DNA of 64,000 nt from Limnohabitans sp. G3-2 (lineage in GTDB: Bacteria > Pseudomonadota > Gammaproteobacteria > Burkholderiales > Burkholderiaceae_C). The stretch spans positions 62,001 through 126,000 of the forward strand of contig NZ_NESG01000005.1 in NCBI RefSeq assembly GCF_002778275.1. Reading direction: 5' to 3'. The notes under the pieces are model-generated. The model saw only the letters and a list, made by a program, of their open reading frames with translations, did no database searches and was not told the DNA's origin. A program made the position numbers and the translations under genes. Positions 37,142-45,733 of the stretch are shown here, piece by piece (within the stretch, counting starts at the first letter, position 1; each line of letters begins with the position of its first letter).

Positions 37142-38827
37142 ATGGCTGATGTTCGACGATATTTAACTTTCCTTCAGTGGCCCCGCCTGACAGCACCTCT
37201 GGCCCGCACCGAGGTGCTGGCGGGTCTCACGGTGGCGCTGGTCATGATCCCGCAAGCGGTGGCTTATGCGGGCCTGGCTGGCATGCCCTTGATCACCGGG
37301 CTTTACACCTGCCTGATCCCGGCTTTGTTGGCCGTGCTGTTTGGCAGCGCCAACCGCTTGTCGGTGGGTCCGGCTGCGCTCACTTGCGTGCTGATTGGCG
37401 CCTCGCTCACCGGCATGGCAGAACCGGGCTCGCCCGAATGGGTGGCGCTGGCGGTGTGGCTGTCGCTGCTGTCGGGAGCCATTCAGTTGCTGCTGGGCTT
37501 GGGGCATTACGGCTGGCTCATCAATCTGGTCAGTGCCCCGGTCATGACCGGCTTCACCCAGGCCGCGTCTTTGCTCATCATGGCCTCGCAAGTGCCCGGC
37601 TTGCTGGGCGTCAAAGCCTGGAGCTGGGACGTGCAAACCTGGCCTGCTTGGCTGAGCAGTTGGCCGGCCCTGTTTGGCCTGGGCAGTCTGGCCATGCTTT
37701 TGTTGCTGAGGCGCTTCAAGCCACGCTGGCCCGGCATCATGATCGTCATGGGCCTGGCCTCGGCCATCGCGTATGCCACCGACTACCAGGCGCATGGCGC
37801 GGTTGTCGGCCTGCTGCCCTCGGGCCTGCCCGAGTTTTATGGGCCCGTGTGGCCGGGCTTGGACATGCTCAACCAGCTGTGGGTACCCGCCATGGTGATC
37901 GCGCTGGTCAGCTTCCTGGAAACGGCGTCGAGCGCCCGCATCGAATGCCGCCGCGAAGGCAAACGCTGGGACGACAGCACCGAACTCTTCGGCCAAGGCT
38001 TGGCCAAAATCGCCTCGGCATTTTCGGGCAGCTTTCCCACCAGCACCTCGTTCTCTCGCTCAGCGCTCATGTTGTATGCGGGCGCCCGCTCGGGCTGGGC
38101 GGTGGTGGCCTCGGTGGGCTTTGTGCTGCTGGCTTTGCTCATCCTCATGCCTGCGCTGCAATACGTTCCGCGCTCGGTCATGGCTGCGGCCGTGATCGTG
38201 GCCGTGCTCAATTTGTTCCAGCCCCGCCAGTTTTTAAACCTCTGGCGAGTGGGCCGTGTCGAAACGGTGACGGCAGGCATCACCTTTGCCATGACCTTGC
38301 TGACCGCACCGCGCATTTACTGGGGCGTGATGACCGGGGTTCTGGTGGGCCTGAGCCATTTTTTGCACACCCGACTGCACCCGCGCATCATCGAAGTGGG
38401 TTTGCACCCCGACGGCAGTCTGCGCGACCGACATCTTTGGAAACTGCCACCCTTGGCCCCCCAGCTTTACGCCCTGCGCATGGACGCCGAACTCGATTTT
38501 GCTGCAGCCAGCGAGTTTGACCGGGCCATCACCGACCACCTGGCCCAACACCCCGATGTGCAACATGTCTGCCTGTTTGCGCAGCCCATCAACCGCATCG
38601 ACGTGACCGGCGTGGAGACTTTTGCCCAGCTGCACCGCCAACTGAGCGGTCGGGGCATCACGCTGCACATCAGCGGCATCAAGCTGCCGGTCGAAACCAC
38701 ACTGCGCCGAGCAGGCGAGCTGGCAGAAGGCCCCTACCTCCAGCTCTACCGCACCGACGCCGAAGCGCTCAAGGCGCTGGAAAACCTCGACCCGCACCCC
38801 GCAGAGGCGGCCGCGCCCGCCGTTTGA
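37142..38827 (+). CDS. SulP-family sulfate permease-like transporter with STAS domain
   Basis: A 561-residue inner-membrane protein with the SulP entry motif (EVLAGLTVALVMIPQAVAYA), a Gly-rich pore region (GLAGMPLITGLYTCLIPALL) and TSFSRSALMLYAGARSG in the core. The C-terminal STAS domain is at about 440-545 (DAELDFAAASEFDRAI, RIDVTGVETFAQ). It follows the sulfatase by 23 bp; by context it could move sulfate released by that enzyme, but direction and substrate are inferred. Confidence 0.9.
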   Translation: MADVRRYLTFLQWPRLTAPLARTEVLAGLTVALVMIPQAVAYAGLAGMPLITGLYTCLIPALLAVLFGSANRLSVGPAALTCVLIGASLTGMAEPGSPEWVALAVWLSLLSGAIQLLLGLGHYGWLINLVSAPVMTGFTQAASLLIMASQVPGLLGVKAWSWDVQTWPAWLSSWPALFGLGSLAMLLLLRRFKPRWPGIMIVMGLASAIAYATDYQAHGAVVGLLPSGLPEFYGPVWPGLDMLNQLWVPAMVIALVSFLETASSARIECRREGKRWDDSTELFGQGLAKIASAFSGSFPTSTSFSRSALMLYAGARSGWAVVASVGFVLLALLILMPALQYVPRSVMAAAVIVAVLNLFQPRQFLNLWRVGRVETVTAGITFAMTLLTAPRIYWGVMTGVLVGLSHFLHTRLHPRIIEVGLHPDGSLRDRHLWKLPPLAPQLYALRMDAELDFAAASEFDRAITDHLAQHPDVQHVCLFAQPINRIDVTGVETFAQLHRQLSGRGITLHISGIKLPVETTLRRAGELAEGPYLQLYRTDAEALKALENLDPHPAEAAAPAV

Positions 38828-38851
38828 GCCCAGCCCCGTGGCAGCAGGGCT

Positions 38852-39808
38852 TCAGGCCAGCGCCTTTTCAAATTCCGACAAGCGCTTGTAAATGGAACGC
38901 AACTCGGTGATGTCGGTCCAGCGCTCGATCAGGTAAGAAAAAGCGTCATTGACCTTGCCGAAGGCGTTGCTCACCTGCTGAATGGCCCCCAAGGTGATCA
39001 AGCCTGTGAACAGCGATGGCCCCATGAGCAGGTATGGAAAAATCACCATCGTCTGGCTGTAAAAATTGCTCCACAAATGGAAGTAAGCGTAGTGGTTGAA
39101 CAAACGGAAATTGTTCAAGCGCACGCCCGTGAACAAGCCCATCACGGTGGGCAAATCCATGCGGGCGCGGTCGTCCTCGGCATAGACCAAGTCCTTGCGC
39201 AACGCCGCTTCGGTGCGTTGGTTGTTGTACTCCAGCCCCGGCAAGCGAATGCCCACAAACCAAGACAGCACCGTGCCCCCCACCGCCGTGACCAGGGCCA
39301 CCCAAAACAGCGAGCCCTCGAACTGCAGCCACGCGATGGCCATGCCCTTGGAGAGCAGCCACAAAATCGGGATGAAGGACACCAGCGTGAGCACTGCCCG
39401 CACCAGACCCAACCCCAAGTTTTCTGTTTGGCGGGCAAAACGCATGCAGTCCTCTTGGATGCGCTGCGAAGCACCCTCGACCGTCGTGTGGGTGCGTTGC
39501 CAGCGCGGCAGGTACACCTCGGTCAGGGCCTGACGCCAGCGAAAAGCGTAATGCGAAGCCAAATAAGTCTCCAGGCTGCGCAGCAACATGTAGGGAAAAG
39601 CGATCCAGGCAAACTGAACCATGAAGCCCCAGAACTTTTCCACCCCGCCCGCCTGCTCTGGCTTTTGCAGCAGGTCATAAAACTCGCCATACCAAGTGTT
39701 GAGCTTCACGGTCTGTTGGACCGTGATGAACACCATCGCCACCAAGAGCAGCAAACCACCCCAGGCCCAAAAAGCCCAGCGGCGAGAAAGAAAGAAACTT
39801 CGGAACAT
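38852..39808 (-). CDS. SbmA/BacA-like membrane transporter
   Basis: A 318-residue protein of the SbmA/BacA-like family, which imports peptides and other compounds. At least five or six hydrophobic segments are visible (for example LLLLVAMVFITVQQTV and GLVRAVLTLVSFIPILWLL), and the conserved NTWYGEFYDLLQ and YNNQRTEAALRKDLVYAEDD are present. It lacks an ABC ATPase domain, as expected for SbmA. It lies 4 bp downstream of the cupin gene, so the two are cotranscribed. Confidence 0.85.
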   Translation of the reverse strand: MFRSFFLSRRWAFWAWGGLLLLVAMVFITVQQTVKLNTWYGEFYDLLQKPEQAGGVEKFWGFMVQFAWIAFPYMLLRSLETYLASHYAFRWRQALTEVYLPRWQRTHTTVEGASQRIQEDCMRFARQTENLGLGLVRAVLTLVSFIPILWLLSKGMAIAWLQFEGSLFWVALVTAVGGTVLSWFVGIRLPGLEYNNQRTEAALRKDLVYAEDDRARMDLPTVMGLFTGVRLNNFRLFNHYAYFHLWSNFYSQTMVIFPYLLMGPSLFTGLITLGAIQQVSNAFGKVNDAFSYLIERWTDITELRSIYKRLSEFEKALA

Positions 39809-39812
39809 TGAA

Positions 39813-40211
39813 TCAAGCCTCTTTGGGGTTGACCTCGTCCACCGTCACGGTGTCAAAGTCTGCAGGCAGTACCACCTCCAACAACTCGACATCGGGGCTG
39901 TGACCGAGTTCGCGGTGGCGAATTTCGGGCGGCTGGTGCACGCACGAGCCCGCCTCCAGGCGCACCACCCCCTGACCCTCATACTCAAACTCGATCCAGC
40001 CCTTGAGCACGTACACCAGCTGGAACTGAGTCTTGTGAAAATGCGGCTGGCTCGAAAAAGCACCGCCCTCGGCCGCTCGGATCACACTGGCCGTGACCCG
40101 CCCACCCGTGGCCGCCTTCATGCCCAGATCGCGGTATTCAAAAAACGAACGCAGCCCTTTTTCAAACTGCGCGTCTTTGGCGTGGGTGACCACGAAGCCT
40201 TGTGTCGTCAT
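39813..40211 (-). CDS. Cupin-domain protein
   Basis: A 132-residue single-domain cupin (SQPHFHKTQFQLVYVLKGWI, then SCVHQPPEIRHRELGHSP) with His residues placed to bind a metal. The start at 40211 is preferred because AGGAG lies 6 bases upstream; an ATG two codons earlier overlaps that ribosome site. Function is unknown; the likely operon partner is the SbmA-like transporter. Confidence 0.85.
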   Translation of the reverse strand: MTTQGFVVTHAKDAQFEKGLRSFFEYRDLGMKAATGGRVTASVIRAAEGGAFSSQPHFHKTQFQLVYVLKGWIEFEYEGQGVVRLEAGSCVHQPPEIRHRELGHSPDVELLEVVLPADFDTVTVDEVNPKEA

Positions 40212-40256
40212 TTGCATCTCCTGAGGGGTGCGCTGAATTCCAGCGAGCCATCAGGC

Positions 40257-40709
40257 CTATCCTAATGCCAAGTGGTAGGCATAGAATTTTTGATCACGCT
40301 CCCAGCCCATGGACGCGTAGAGAGACTGTGCAGGTAAATTTTGCACATTCGTCGTCAAGGACAGGCGCACAGCACCCAATTGGCGAGCATGGTCCGCAGC
40401 AGCTGTCAACAAGGCTTCGCCCACGCCGAGCCGCCTGGCCGTGGGTGCCACGAAAAGGTCGTTGAGCACAAAAACCCGCGCCATCGACACCGAAGAAAAG
40501 CTCGGGTACAGCTGCGTGAAACCTACGGCTTGGTCTTGTGACTCGGCCAACAGCACCACCGATTGCCCATGCTCAAAGCGGGCTTGCAGAAAAATCTTGG
40601 CCGCTGCTTCATCGCTGGCTTGACCATAAAACTGGCGATAACCATCGAACAAGATAGCTACCGCATCCAGATCTGCCAACACAGCTTGGCGGATGGTGAT
40701 TGAATTCAT
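40257..40709 (-). CDS. GNAT-family N-acetyltransferase
   Basis: A 150-residue acetyltransferase: ITIRQAVLADLDAVAILFDG opens the fold and VLNDLFVAPTARRLGVGEAL carries the acetyl-CoA pyrophosphate loop (RRLGVGEA). C-terminal residues YASMGWERDQKFYAYHLAL match the family end. The substrate is unknown. Its ATG overlaps the stop of the PNPOx-like gene (ATGA). Confidence 0.9.
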   Translation of the reverse strand: MNSITIRQAVLADLDAVAILFDGYRQFYGQASDEAAAKIFLQARFEHGQSVVLLAESQDQAVGFTQLYPSFSSVSMARVFVLNDLFVAPTARRLGVGEALLTAAADHARQLGAVRLSLTTNVQNLPAQSLYASMGWERDQKFYAYHLALG

Positions 40710-41188
40710 GGTTTCTCCTGTGATGATGGATTGACGTTGTAGGCCCTCAAGGCCGAAGCGATCTGGGATGCCTCGGTGGTTTCGCCAGGATAAAAGCGGT
40801 AACTGGGTGCCACGATGGGGACCACGGATGTGACGCGAATGACCAGAACACTGTGGATGACAAAGCGCTGCCCCACCATGGCCAGCAGCGGTGCGGCCCA
40901 GCGGGCGAATGCCGAATCACCGGCAAGCACCTCATGCGCCGAGCCATTGAGCTTGAAGCCCTTTTGCACGAACACATCCACAAAGCTCAAACACACCTGC
41001 GGCTGCTGCGCGATGTTGCGGACCGACATGGGTGAGGCGATGTTCGCCACCACCACATGCTGGTCGTCAAAGACGGTCCACACCTCTTTGGGCGAGACAT
41101 TGGGCAGGCCATCGGTATCCACCGTTGCCAACCAGCAAAGCACGCTGCGGCGGGCAGCATCGCGGACGGATGCATTCAATATAGACAT
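40706..41188 (-). CDS. Pyridoxamine 5'-phosphate oxidase-like flavoprotein
   Basis: A 160-residue split-barrel protein of the PNPOx-like superfamily (VLCWLATVDTDGLPNVSPKE, VVVANIASPMSVRNI, QVCLSFVDVFVQKGFKLNG). Such proteins bind FMN or F420 and reduce varied substrates; this one is too short to be PdxH. It is coupled to the GNAT gene downstream. ATG 41188 (MSILNAS) fits the conserved start better than upstream codons. The 203-bp region upstream of it is comparatively AT-rich and shows no gene. Confidence 0.85.
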   Translation of the reverse strand: MSILNASVRDAARRSVLCWLATVDTDGLPNVSPKEVWTVFDDQHVVVANIASPMSVRNIAQQPQVCLSFVDVFVQKGFKLNGSAHEVLAGDSAFARWAAPLLAMVGQRFVIHSVLVIRVTSVVPIVAPSYRFYPGETTEASQIASALRAYNVNPSSQEKP

Positions 41189-41391
41189 GGGCAATCGCTG
41201 AAATAGAAAACGCTCAGAGTGACCGTTTTGACGGTGCCCCAAAGGGTTAGTCCATCATCGTATCCCGCGTCGCCCAAGTTTAGCTATTAAGAAAACATTT
41301 ATGAAGAAAAATTCTGTACCCGGAAATTCCCCATTGACCTTGATGGACCCTTCAGTATTGACAAGCGGATGACAGGGCATCTATCCAAGGT

Positions 41392-42486
41392 TCAGGCTTC
41401 GTTCAGTCTCAAAAACACAGACATGCGATGCAGTTCATCGTCCAGGGCCACAGCAAAGGCTTTGTCCCTAGGAGCTGTGCTCACCAAGCCCACATCAGGC
41501 GTGAGCACCCCCGACTTGGCACTGACGTTGGCCCAGCCGATGACCTGATCACGCCAGAGCAAGGGCATGGCGTAGTGGCCGCGCACACGCTTGGCAGCCG
41601 GGGTGTAGGCCTCAAAGCGGTAGGCCCAACCCCACAATTGCTCAAAGCGGCGGCGATCCCACACCACCGGGTCAAAAGGTGCCAGCAAGCGCACCTGATC
41701 ATTCACAACATGGCGACGCGATGCCGGGTTTTCGCCCTCAGGCCAAAACCAAGTTGTCCCATCCACTTCAGCAGTGGGCAAGCGCAGGCGCGCACGCTGC
41801 AGCATGGCCTGGCGGTGCTGCAGCCACTGCGGTACACCGCCCGCCAGCAGCCCAACCAACTGCCCCAGACTGGCTGCAGACAATGGGGCGTACTTGGCCA
41901 CGATCACATCCACCAGTGCATCCATGATGGCATCGGGGCTCAGCCCACTCGGTTCGTGCTCGCGAACGGCGTACAGGCGCTGACCGCCTTCGCGTCGTAC
42001 CACACGCAACAGCCCCCGATAGTGCATGCCTTCGAGCAGCTGCGTGCTGGCCTTGCTGTTGCCACCGAACCAGTTGACCACGCGGCCATGGTCAAAGTGG
42101 GCGTCCACCTGTGCGGGCCGAACAACACCGACCTCACGCACAAAAGCCAACACCTCTTGCGCTTGCTTCATGCGGGCAGCCGACCAGACAATTCGAGCTG
42201 TGCGCGGGTGCATCAGATGGTGCAAGTCACGCCGCACAAAACCGTAGTTGACGAAAAAATCTTCCTCGATGGGCAGCTTGGCATAGCGCGACTCCAGATC
42301 CCCCACCCGATAACCCGCCACACGGTGGCGCAGCGTCAGGTCTTGTGCGCGGGCAGGTGCACGCAAGGGGTCAGCCTGCACAAAGCCCAGGCGTTGCAAT
42401 GCCTTGGGCAAGGTGGTGGGCGCGAACAGGCTGCGCGCCACCGCATAGCGGCGCAGCTGGTCCAGAGTCAACACGGGTGATGCCAT
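41392..42486 (-). CDS. YcaQ-like winged-helix DNA glycosylase family protein
   Basis: A 364-residue protein with the YcaQ/AlkX-type organisation (LTLDQLRRYAVARSLFAP at the start, three winged-helix-like segments, then LLAPFDPVVWDRRRFEQLWG). E. coli YcaQ unhooks DNA interstrand crosslinks, and the DPVVWDR block is strongly conserved here. Whether the catalytic QxQ motif is conserved could not be assigned with confidence, so the activity is inferred from the family. Confidence 0.8.
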   Translation of the reverse strand: MASPVLTLDQLRRYAVARSLFAPTTLPKALQRLGFVQADPLRAPARAQDLTLRHRVAGYRVGDLESRYAKLPIEEDFFVNYGFVRRDLHHLMHPRTARIVWSAARMKQAQEVLAFVREVGVVRPAQVDAHFDHGRVVNWFGGNSKASTQLLEGMHYRGLLRVVRREGGQRLYAVREHEPSGLSPDAIMDALVDVIVAKYAPLSAASLGQLVGLLAGGVPQWLQHRQAMLQRARLRLPTAEVDGTTWFWPEGENPASRRHVVNDQVRLLAPFDPVVWDRRRFEQLWGWAYRFEAYTPAAKRVRGHYAMPLLWRDQVIGWANVSAKSGVLTPDVGLVSTAPRDKAFAVALDDELHRMSVFLRLNEA

Positions 42487-42522
42487 GGCCGCACCATGCC
42501 GCAGACGTACCTTATGGGGCTG

Positions 42523-42735
42523 TTATTTTTTAGCCGCCATCCAATAAGCCACAATGGCATTGGCGTGGCCATGTCCCATGCCATGCTCGGTCTTGAGCCA
42601 CGCCACCATCTCCATGTGCTTCATGCCTTCGCACGATTGGAGCAGCGCCAGCCAATGCGCGATGGGCTGGCCGTACTTCTTCTCGATGGACGGGAAATAC
42701 GATGCGGGGCCTTTGGGTTTTTCAGGGGTGTTCAT
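42523..42735 (-). CDS. DUF4287 small protein
   Basis: A 70-residue protein (GPASYFPSIEKKYGQPIAHW, MVAWLKTEHGMGHGHANAIV) matching DUF4287, a short helical family of unknown function. It lies 36 bp downstream of the YcaQ-like gene start on the - strand direction and 31 bp upstream of nothing transcribed differently, so it may belong to the racemase-DUF4287-YcaQ run. Confidence 0.82.
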   Translation of the reverse strand: MNTPEKPKGPASYFPSIEKKYGQPIAHWLALLQSCEGMKHMEMVAWLKTEHGMGHGHANAIVAYWMAAKK

Positions 42736-42766
42736 CAGGCGGTTCTCCTTGTGACGTTTTTTCGCC

Positions 42767-43462
42767 TCACGACTTCAGCGCTTCGAGCGCCGCCGCCCTG
42801 GCATGAATGGCCGTGGTGTCAAACAGCGGGACCGGAGAGTCCTGGGCGTTGACCAACAGCGAAATTTCTGTGCAGCCAAGGATGATGGATTGCACACCCT
42901 GAGAAGCCAGGTCCTGCATCACCCTTGTGTATTCGGCGCGTGACTCCGCCTTGACGATGCCCAGGCACAGCTCTTCATAAATGATGCGGTGAACAATCTC
43001 CCGGTCAGCCATGGCAGGGACTTTGACCTGCAGGCCATGGTGATCGCGCAGCCGGTCTTTGTAAAAAGCTTGCTCCATGGTGAAGCGCGTGCCCAGCAGG
43101 CCCACAACGGTGTGGCCCGCTGTCTTGATGGCGGCGGCGGTGGGGTCTGCGATGTGCAGCAGTGGGATACTGACGGCCGCTTCGATGGGGTGCGCGACCT
43201 TGTGCATGGTGTTGGTGCACAAAACCAAGAACGATGCGCCAGCGGCTTGCAGCGAGCGCGCCGCATGGGCCAAGGCCTGGCCGGCACTGTCCCAGTCGCC
43301 CTGGCGCTGGAGCTCTTCAATGTCGTGGAAGTCCACGCTGTACAAAATGAGCTTGGCCGAATGCAAGCCACCCAATTGCGCTTTGACCGTTTCGTTGATC
43401 ACCCGGTAATAAGGCACGGTGGATTCCCAGCTCATGCCACCGATCAGACCGATTGTTTTCAT
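42767..43462 (-). CDS. Aspartate/glutamate racemase-family protein
   Basis: A 231-residue enzyme with the two catalytic cysteines of cofactor-independent racemases, in VLCTNTMHKVAHPIE (about residue 82) and IILGCTEISLLV (about 197). The N-terminus IGLIGGMSWESTVPYYRVIN is typical of the RacX/YgeA-like branch. The amino acid substrate is not predicted. It is transcribed ahead of the DUF4287 gene (31 bp). Confidence 0.88.
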   Translation of the reverse strand: MKTIGLIGGMSWESTVPYYRVINETVKAQLGGLHSAKLILYSVDFHDIEELQRQGDWDSAGQALAHAARSLQAAGASFLVLCTNTMHKVAHPIEAAVSIPLLHIADPTAAAIKTAGHTVVGLLGTRFTMEQAFYKDRLRDHHGLQVKVPAMADREIVHRIIYEELCLGIVKAESRAEYTRVMQDLASQGVQSIILGCTEISLLVNAQDSPVPLFDTTAIHARAAALEALKS

Positions 43463-43642
43463 GGGGACTCCTTGGGCTGCTGATGACAGCCAACGTTCCA
43501 GCCTAGCCGTCGGCTGAGGCCAGCAATGCTGACTCGGTCACTGCAAATAATTTTTCCATCGATCTCTATTGTTCAGCAGGTCACCCCACACGGGTGGCCC
43601 ACTGCGTCACCCCAAAGACAGGTGCGTGGCTGAGCGCAAAGC

Positions 43643-44458
43643 CTAGGCCGTCACGATCCAGCCCTCCAGCGGATCACATGGGGGCAAGCCGTATTGCGGG
43701 TGCCCCGCCTCGTGCTGCTGCTGCGCCCAGGCCGCTTGCATCAGGCACAGGGTGGCGTCGAGCGCGTCGCCGCTCGCGTCGTCGGCCAAGCGCCCCAGCA
43801 GCGCGTTGCTGGCCACCAGGCGCAGGCCCAGGCGGGTCTGGCCGCGCTCCAAGGCGCTCAGCAGTTCGCGCCGGGCCAGCAAGCGCTCGGGCGTTTGTTT
43901 GGCTTTGTCGTCGCTTTTGTAGCTTTGCTTGCCCAGCACCTCACGCGCCAGCAAGCCGGGGTAGGCCTCCAGCGCCACGCGTCGCGCGTCGCCCGCGCAC
44001 AGGCCGGGCAGGTGCACACCCGCTTGGCGCAACAGGGGCACGCCTGCGTGCAGCATGTAGGCCACGGGCGGGTTGACCCATTTCATGGAGGGGCTGGAGC
44101 CTGCGGGGTGGTCGGCGGCGCGGTGCGCGAACTTGCCGCCTACAGGGCGGGCATTGCAAAACGCGGCAAACTGCTCGCGAATCTGGGGGCGCTCCAAGGC
44201 GCAGTAATGGTCCATGCAAGCGGTCCAGTCGGTGGGCCAGCCCAAGGTCTCGACCAATTCGCGCGGCAGGCCAAAAGGCAGGTCAAAACCGCCCACCCAG
44301 TCGGCAGGCTGCGCCAGCCAGTCGCCAAAAGCGTTCAGCGTCTCAAAGGTCTGCAGCGCTTGCAGTTGCACCCGGCCCTGCCGGGCCTGACCCAGCGCCA
44401 GCACAATGGGTTTGCGTTGGCTGGGGCTGCTGGAGAAATCGCAGCCAATCAGGTTCAT
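43643..44458 (-). CDS. DUF429 domain protein
   Basis: A 271-residue protein matching DUF429 (NLIGCDFSSSPSQRKPIV at the start, FDLPFGLPRELVETLGWP and EAYPGLLAREVLG). The fold is RNase-H-like but function is unknown. It lies 37 bp downstream of the BLUF gene, perhaps as the last gene of that run. The roughly 180-bp region after it shows no gene. Confidence 0.85.
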   Translation of the reverse strand: MNLIGCDFSSSPSQRKPIVLALGQARQGRVQLQALQTFETLNAFGDWLAQPADWVGGFDLPFGLPRELVETLGWPTDWTACMDHYCALERPQIREQFAAFCNARPVGGKFAHRAADHPAGSSPSMKWVNPPVAYMLHAGVPLLRQAGVHLPGLCAGDARRVALEAYPGLLAREVLGKQSYKSDDKAKQTPERLLARRELLSALERGQTRLGLRLVASNALLGRLADDASGDALDATLCLMQAAWAQQQHEAGHPQYGLPPCDPLEGWIVTA

Positions 44459-44495
44459 GGTTCACTTCGCGACGCAGGCGTCGCGCCAGCAAGGC

Positions 44496-44918
44496 TCAGG
44501 CGCGGCCGATGATGGAGGCCGTGGCCATCAGCTCTTCGAGCAAGGCCAACGAGACTTTGCCCGACACGTTGTACGGGTCCAACTCGGCCCGCTCGGAGTA
44601 CTTGAGCAAGATGTTGGTGTTGACGCGCGATGCATCGACTTGTCCCATGGTCCAGCCACCGAAGCGGCGCTCCGAGATTTCTTCGTAGTGCAGCAACACC
44701 ACCTCCTTGTGGCGAGCGTCTTTCTGGATGTGGCCATACAGTTCGCTCACGGCGGTTCGTCCGCCTTCGATGGCTTGCAAAAAGATGCCGCCGCCGTAAC
44801 ACAAGATGCCCGTGATGCCCGATGCCGGATTGAACTGGCGCGACTGGCTCAAGATGGACTCAATGGTTTCAGGTCGGGTATCCACAGCGCGGCTGGCGTA
44901 AAGCAGGCGTACCAACAT
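44496..44918 (-). CDS. BLUF-domain blue-light sensor
   Basis: A 140-residue single-domain FAD photoreceptor. The residues that form the light switch in AppA/BlrB are present: Tyr7 (VRLLYASRAV), Asn30 (FNPASGITG), Gln48 (FLQAIEG) and Trp89 (RFGGWTMG). No output domain is attached, so it must act through a partner. It starts 2 bp after the folE stop and is therefore almost certainly cotranscribed with GTP cyclohydrolase I. Confidence 0.93.
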   Translation of the reverse strand: MLVRLLYASRAVDTRPETIESILSQSRQFNPASGITGILCYGGGIFLQAIEGGRTAVSELYGHIQKDARHKEVVLLHYEEISERRFGGWTMGQVDASRVNTNILLKYSERAELDPYNVSGKVSLALLEELMATASIIGRA

Positions 44919-44920
44919 GG

Positions 44921-45631
44921 TCAGTCCTTTTTGGGAATCAGAGACAGAAATTCACGGCGCAGGTTCGGGTCTTTGAGGAAGGCACCGCGCATGACCGAGT
45001 TGATCATTTTGCTGTCCATGTCCTTCACACCCCGCCAACCCATGCAGTAGTGGCTGGCCTCCATCACGATGGCCAGGCCATCGGGCTGGGTTTTGCGCTG
45101 GATCAGGTCGGCCAGTTGCACCACGGCTTCTTCTTGAATCTGGGGCCGGCCCATGATCCATTCGGCCAAACGGGCGTATTTGGACAGGCCGATCACGTTG
45201 GTGTGCTCATTGGGCAGCACGCCGATCCAGATCTTGCCGATCACCGGGCAAAAGTGGTGGCTGCAGGCGCTGCGCACGGTGATGGGGCCGACGATCATCA
45301 GCTCATTGAGGTGCTCTGCGTTGGGGAACTCGGTGATCTCGGGTGCATCGACGTAGCGGCCTTTGAACACTTCCTTGAGGTACATCTTGGCCACACGGCG
45401 GGCGGTATCGCCCGTGTTGTGGTCGTTGACGGTGTCGATGACCAAGCTGTCGAGCACGCCCGCCATTTTGACGGTCACCTCGTCGAGCAATTTGTCGAGT
45501 TCGCCGGGTTCAATGAACTCAGCGATGTTGTCATTGGCGTGAAAACGCTTGCGAGAGGCGTTGATGCGCTCGCGGATTTTTACCGAAACGGGTACGCCGT
45601 CATCTTCGGGCGTGGCAGCAGAAGCAGTCAT
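44921..45631 (-). CDS. folE: GTP cyclohydrolase I
   Basis: Converts GTP to 7,8-dihydroneopterin triphosphate, the first step of folate synthesis. The 236-residue enzyme shows the zinc site (CSHHFCPVIGKIWIGVLP, and HYCMGWRGV later), the active-site TVRSACSHHF and QIQEEAVVQLADLIQ. It is the upstream gene of the folE-BLUF pair; nudB, whose product acts on the FolE product, is three genes upstream on the same strand. Confidence 0.96.
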   Translation of the reverse strand: MTASAATPEDDGVPVSVKIRERINASRKRFHANDNIAEFIEPGELDKLLDEVTVKMAGVLDSLVIDTVNDHNTGDTARRVAKMYLKEVFKGRYVDAPEITEFPNAEHLNELMIVGPITVRSACSHHFCPVIGKIWIGVLPNEHTNVIGLSKYARLAEWIMGRPQIQEEAVVQLADLIQRKTQPDGLAIVMEASHYCMGWRGVKDMDSKMINSVMRGAFLKDPNLRREFLSLIPKKD

Positions 45632-45733
45632 GGCGTCTGGGTTTTGTTGAATGTGGGCTTCATCCTACCAGCGATTGGCAGCTCCTTAGGGCCAGCGGAC
45701 CAACGCCCATGTCGGCCAAGGGGAAACCTCTTG

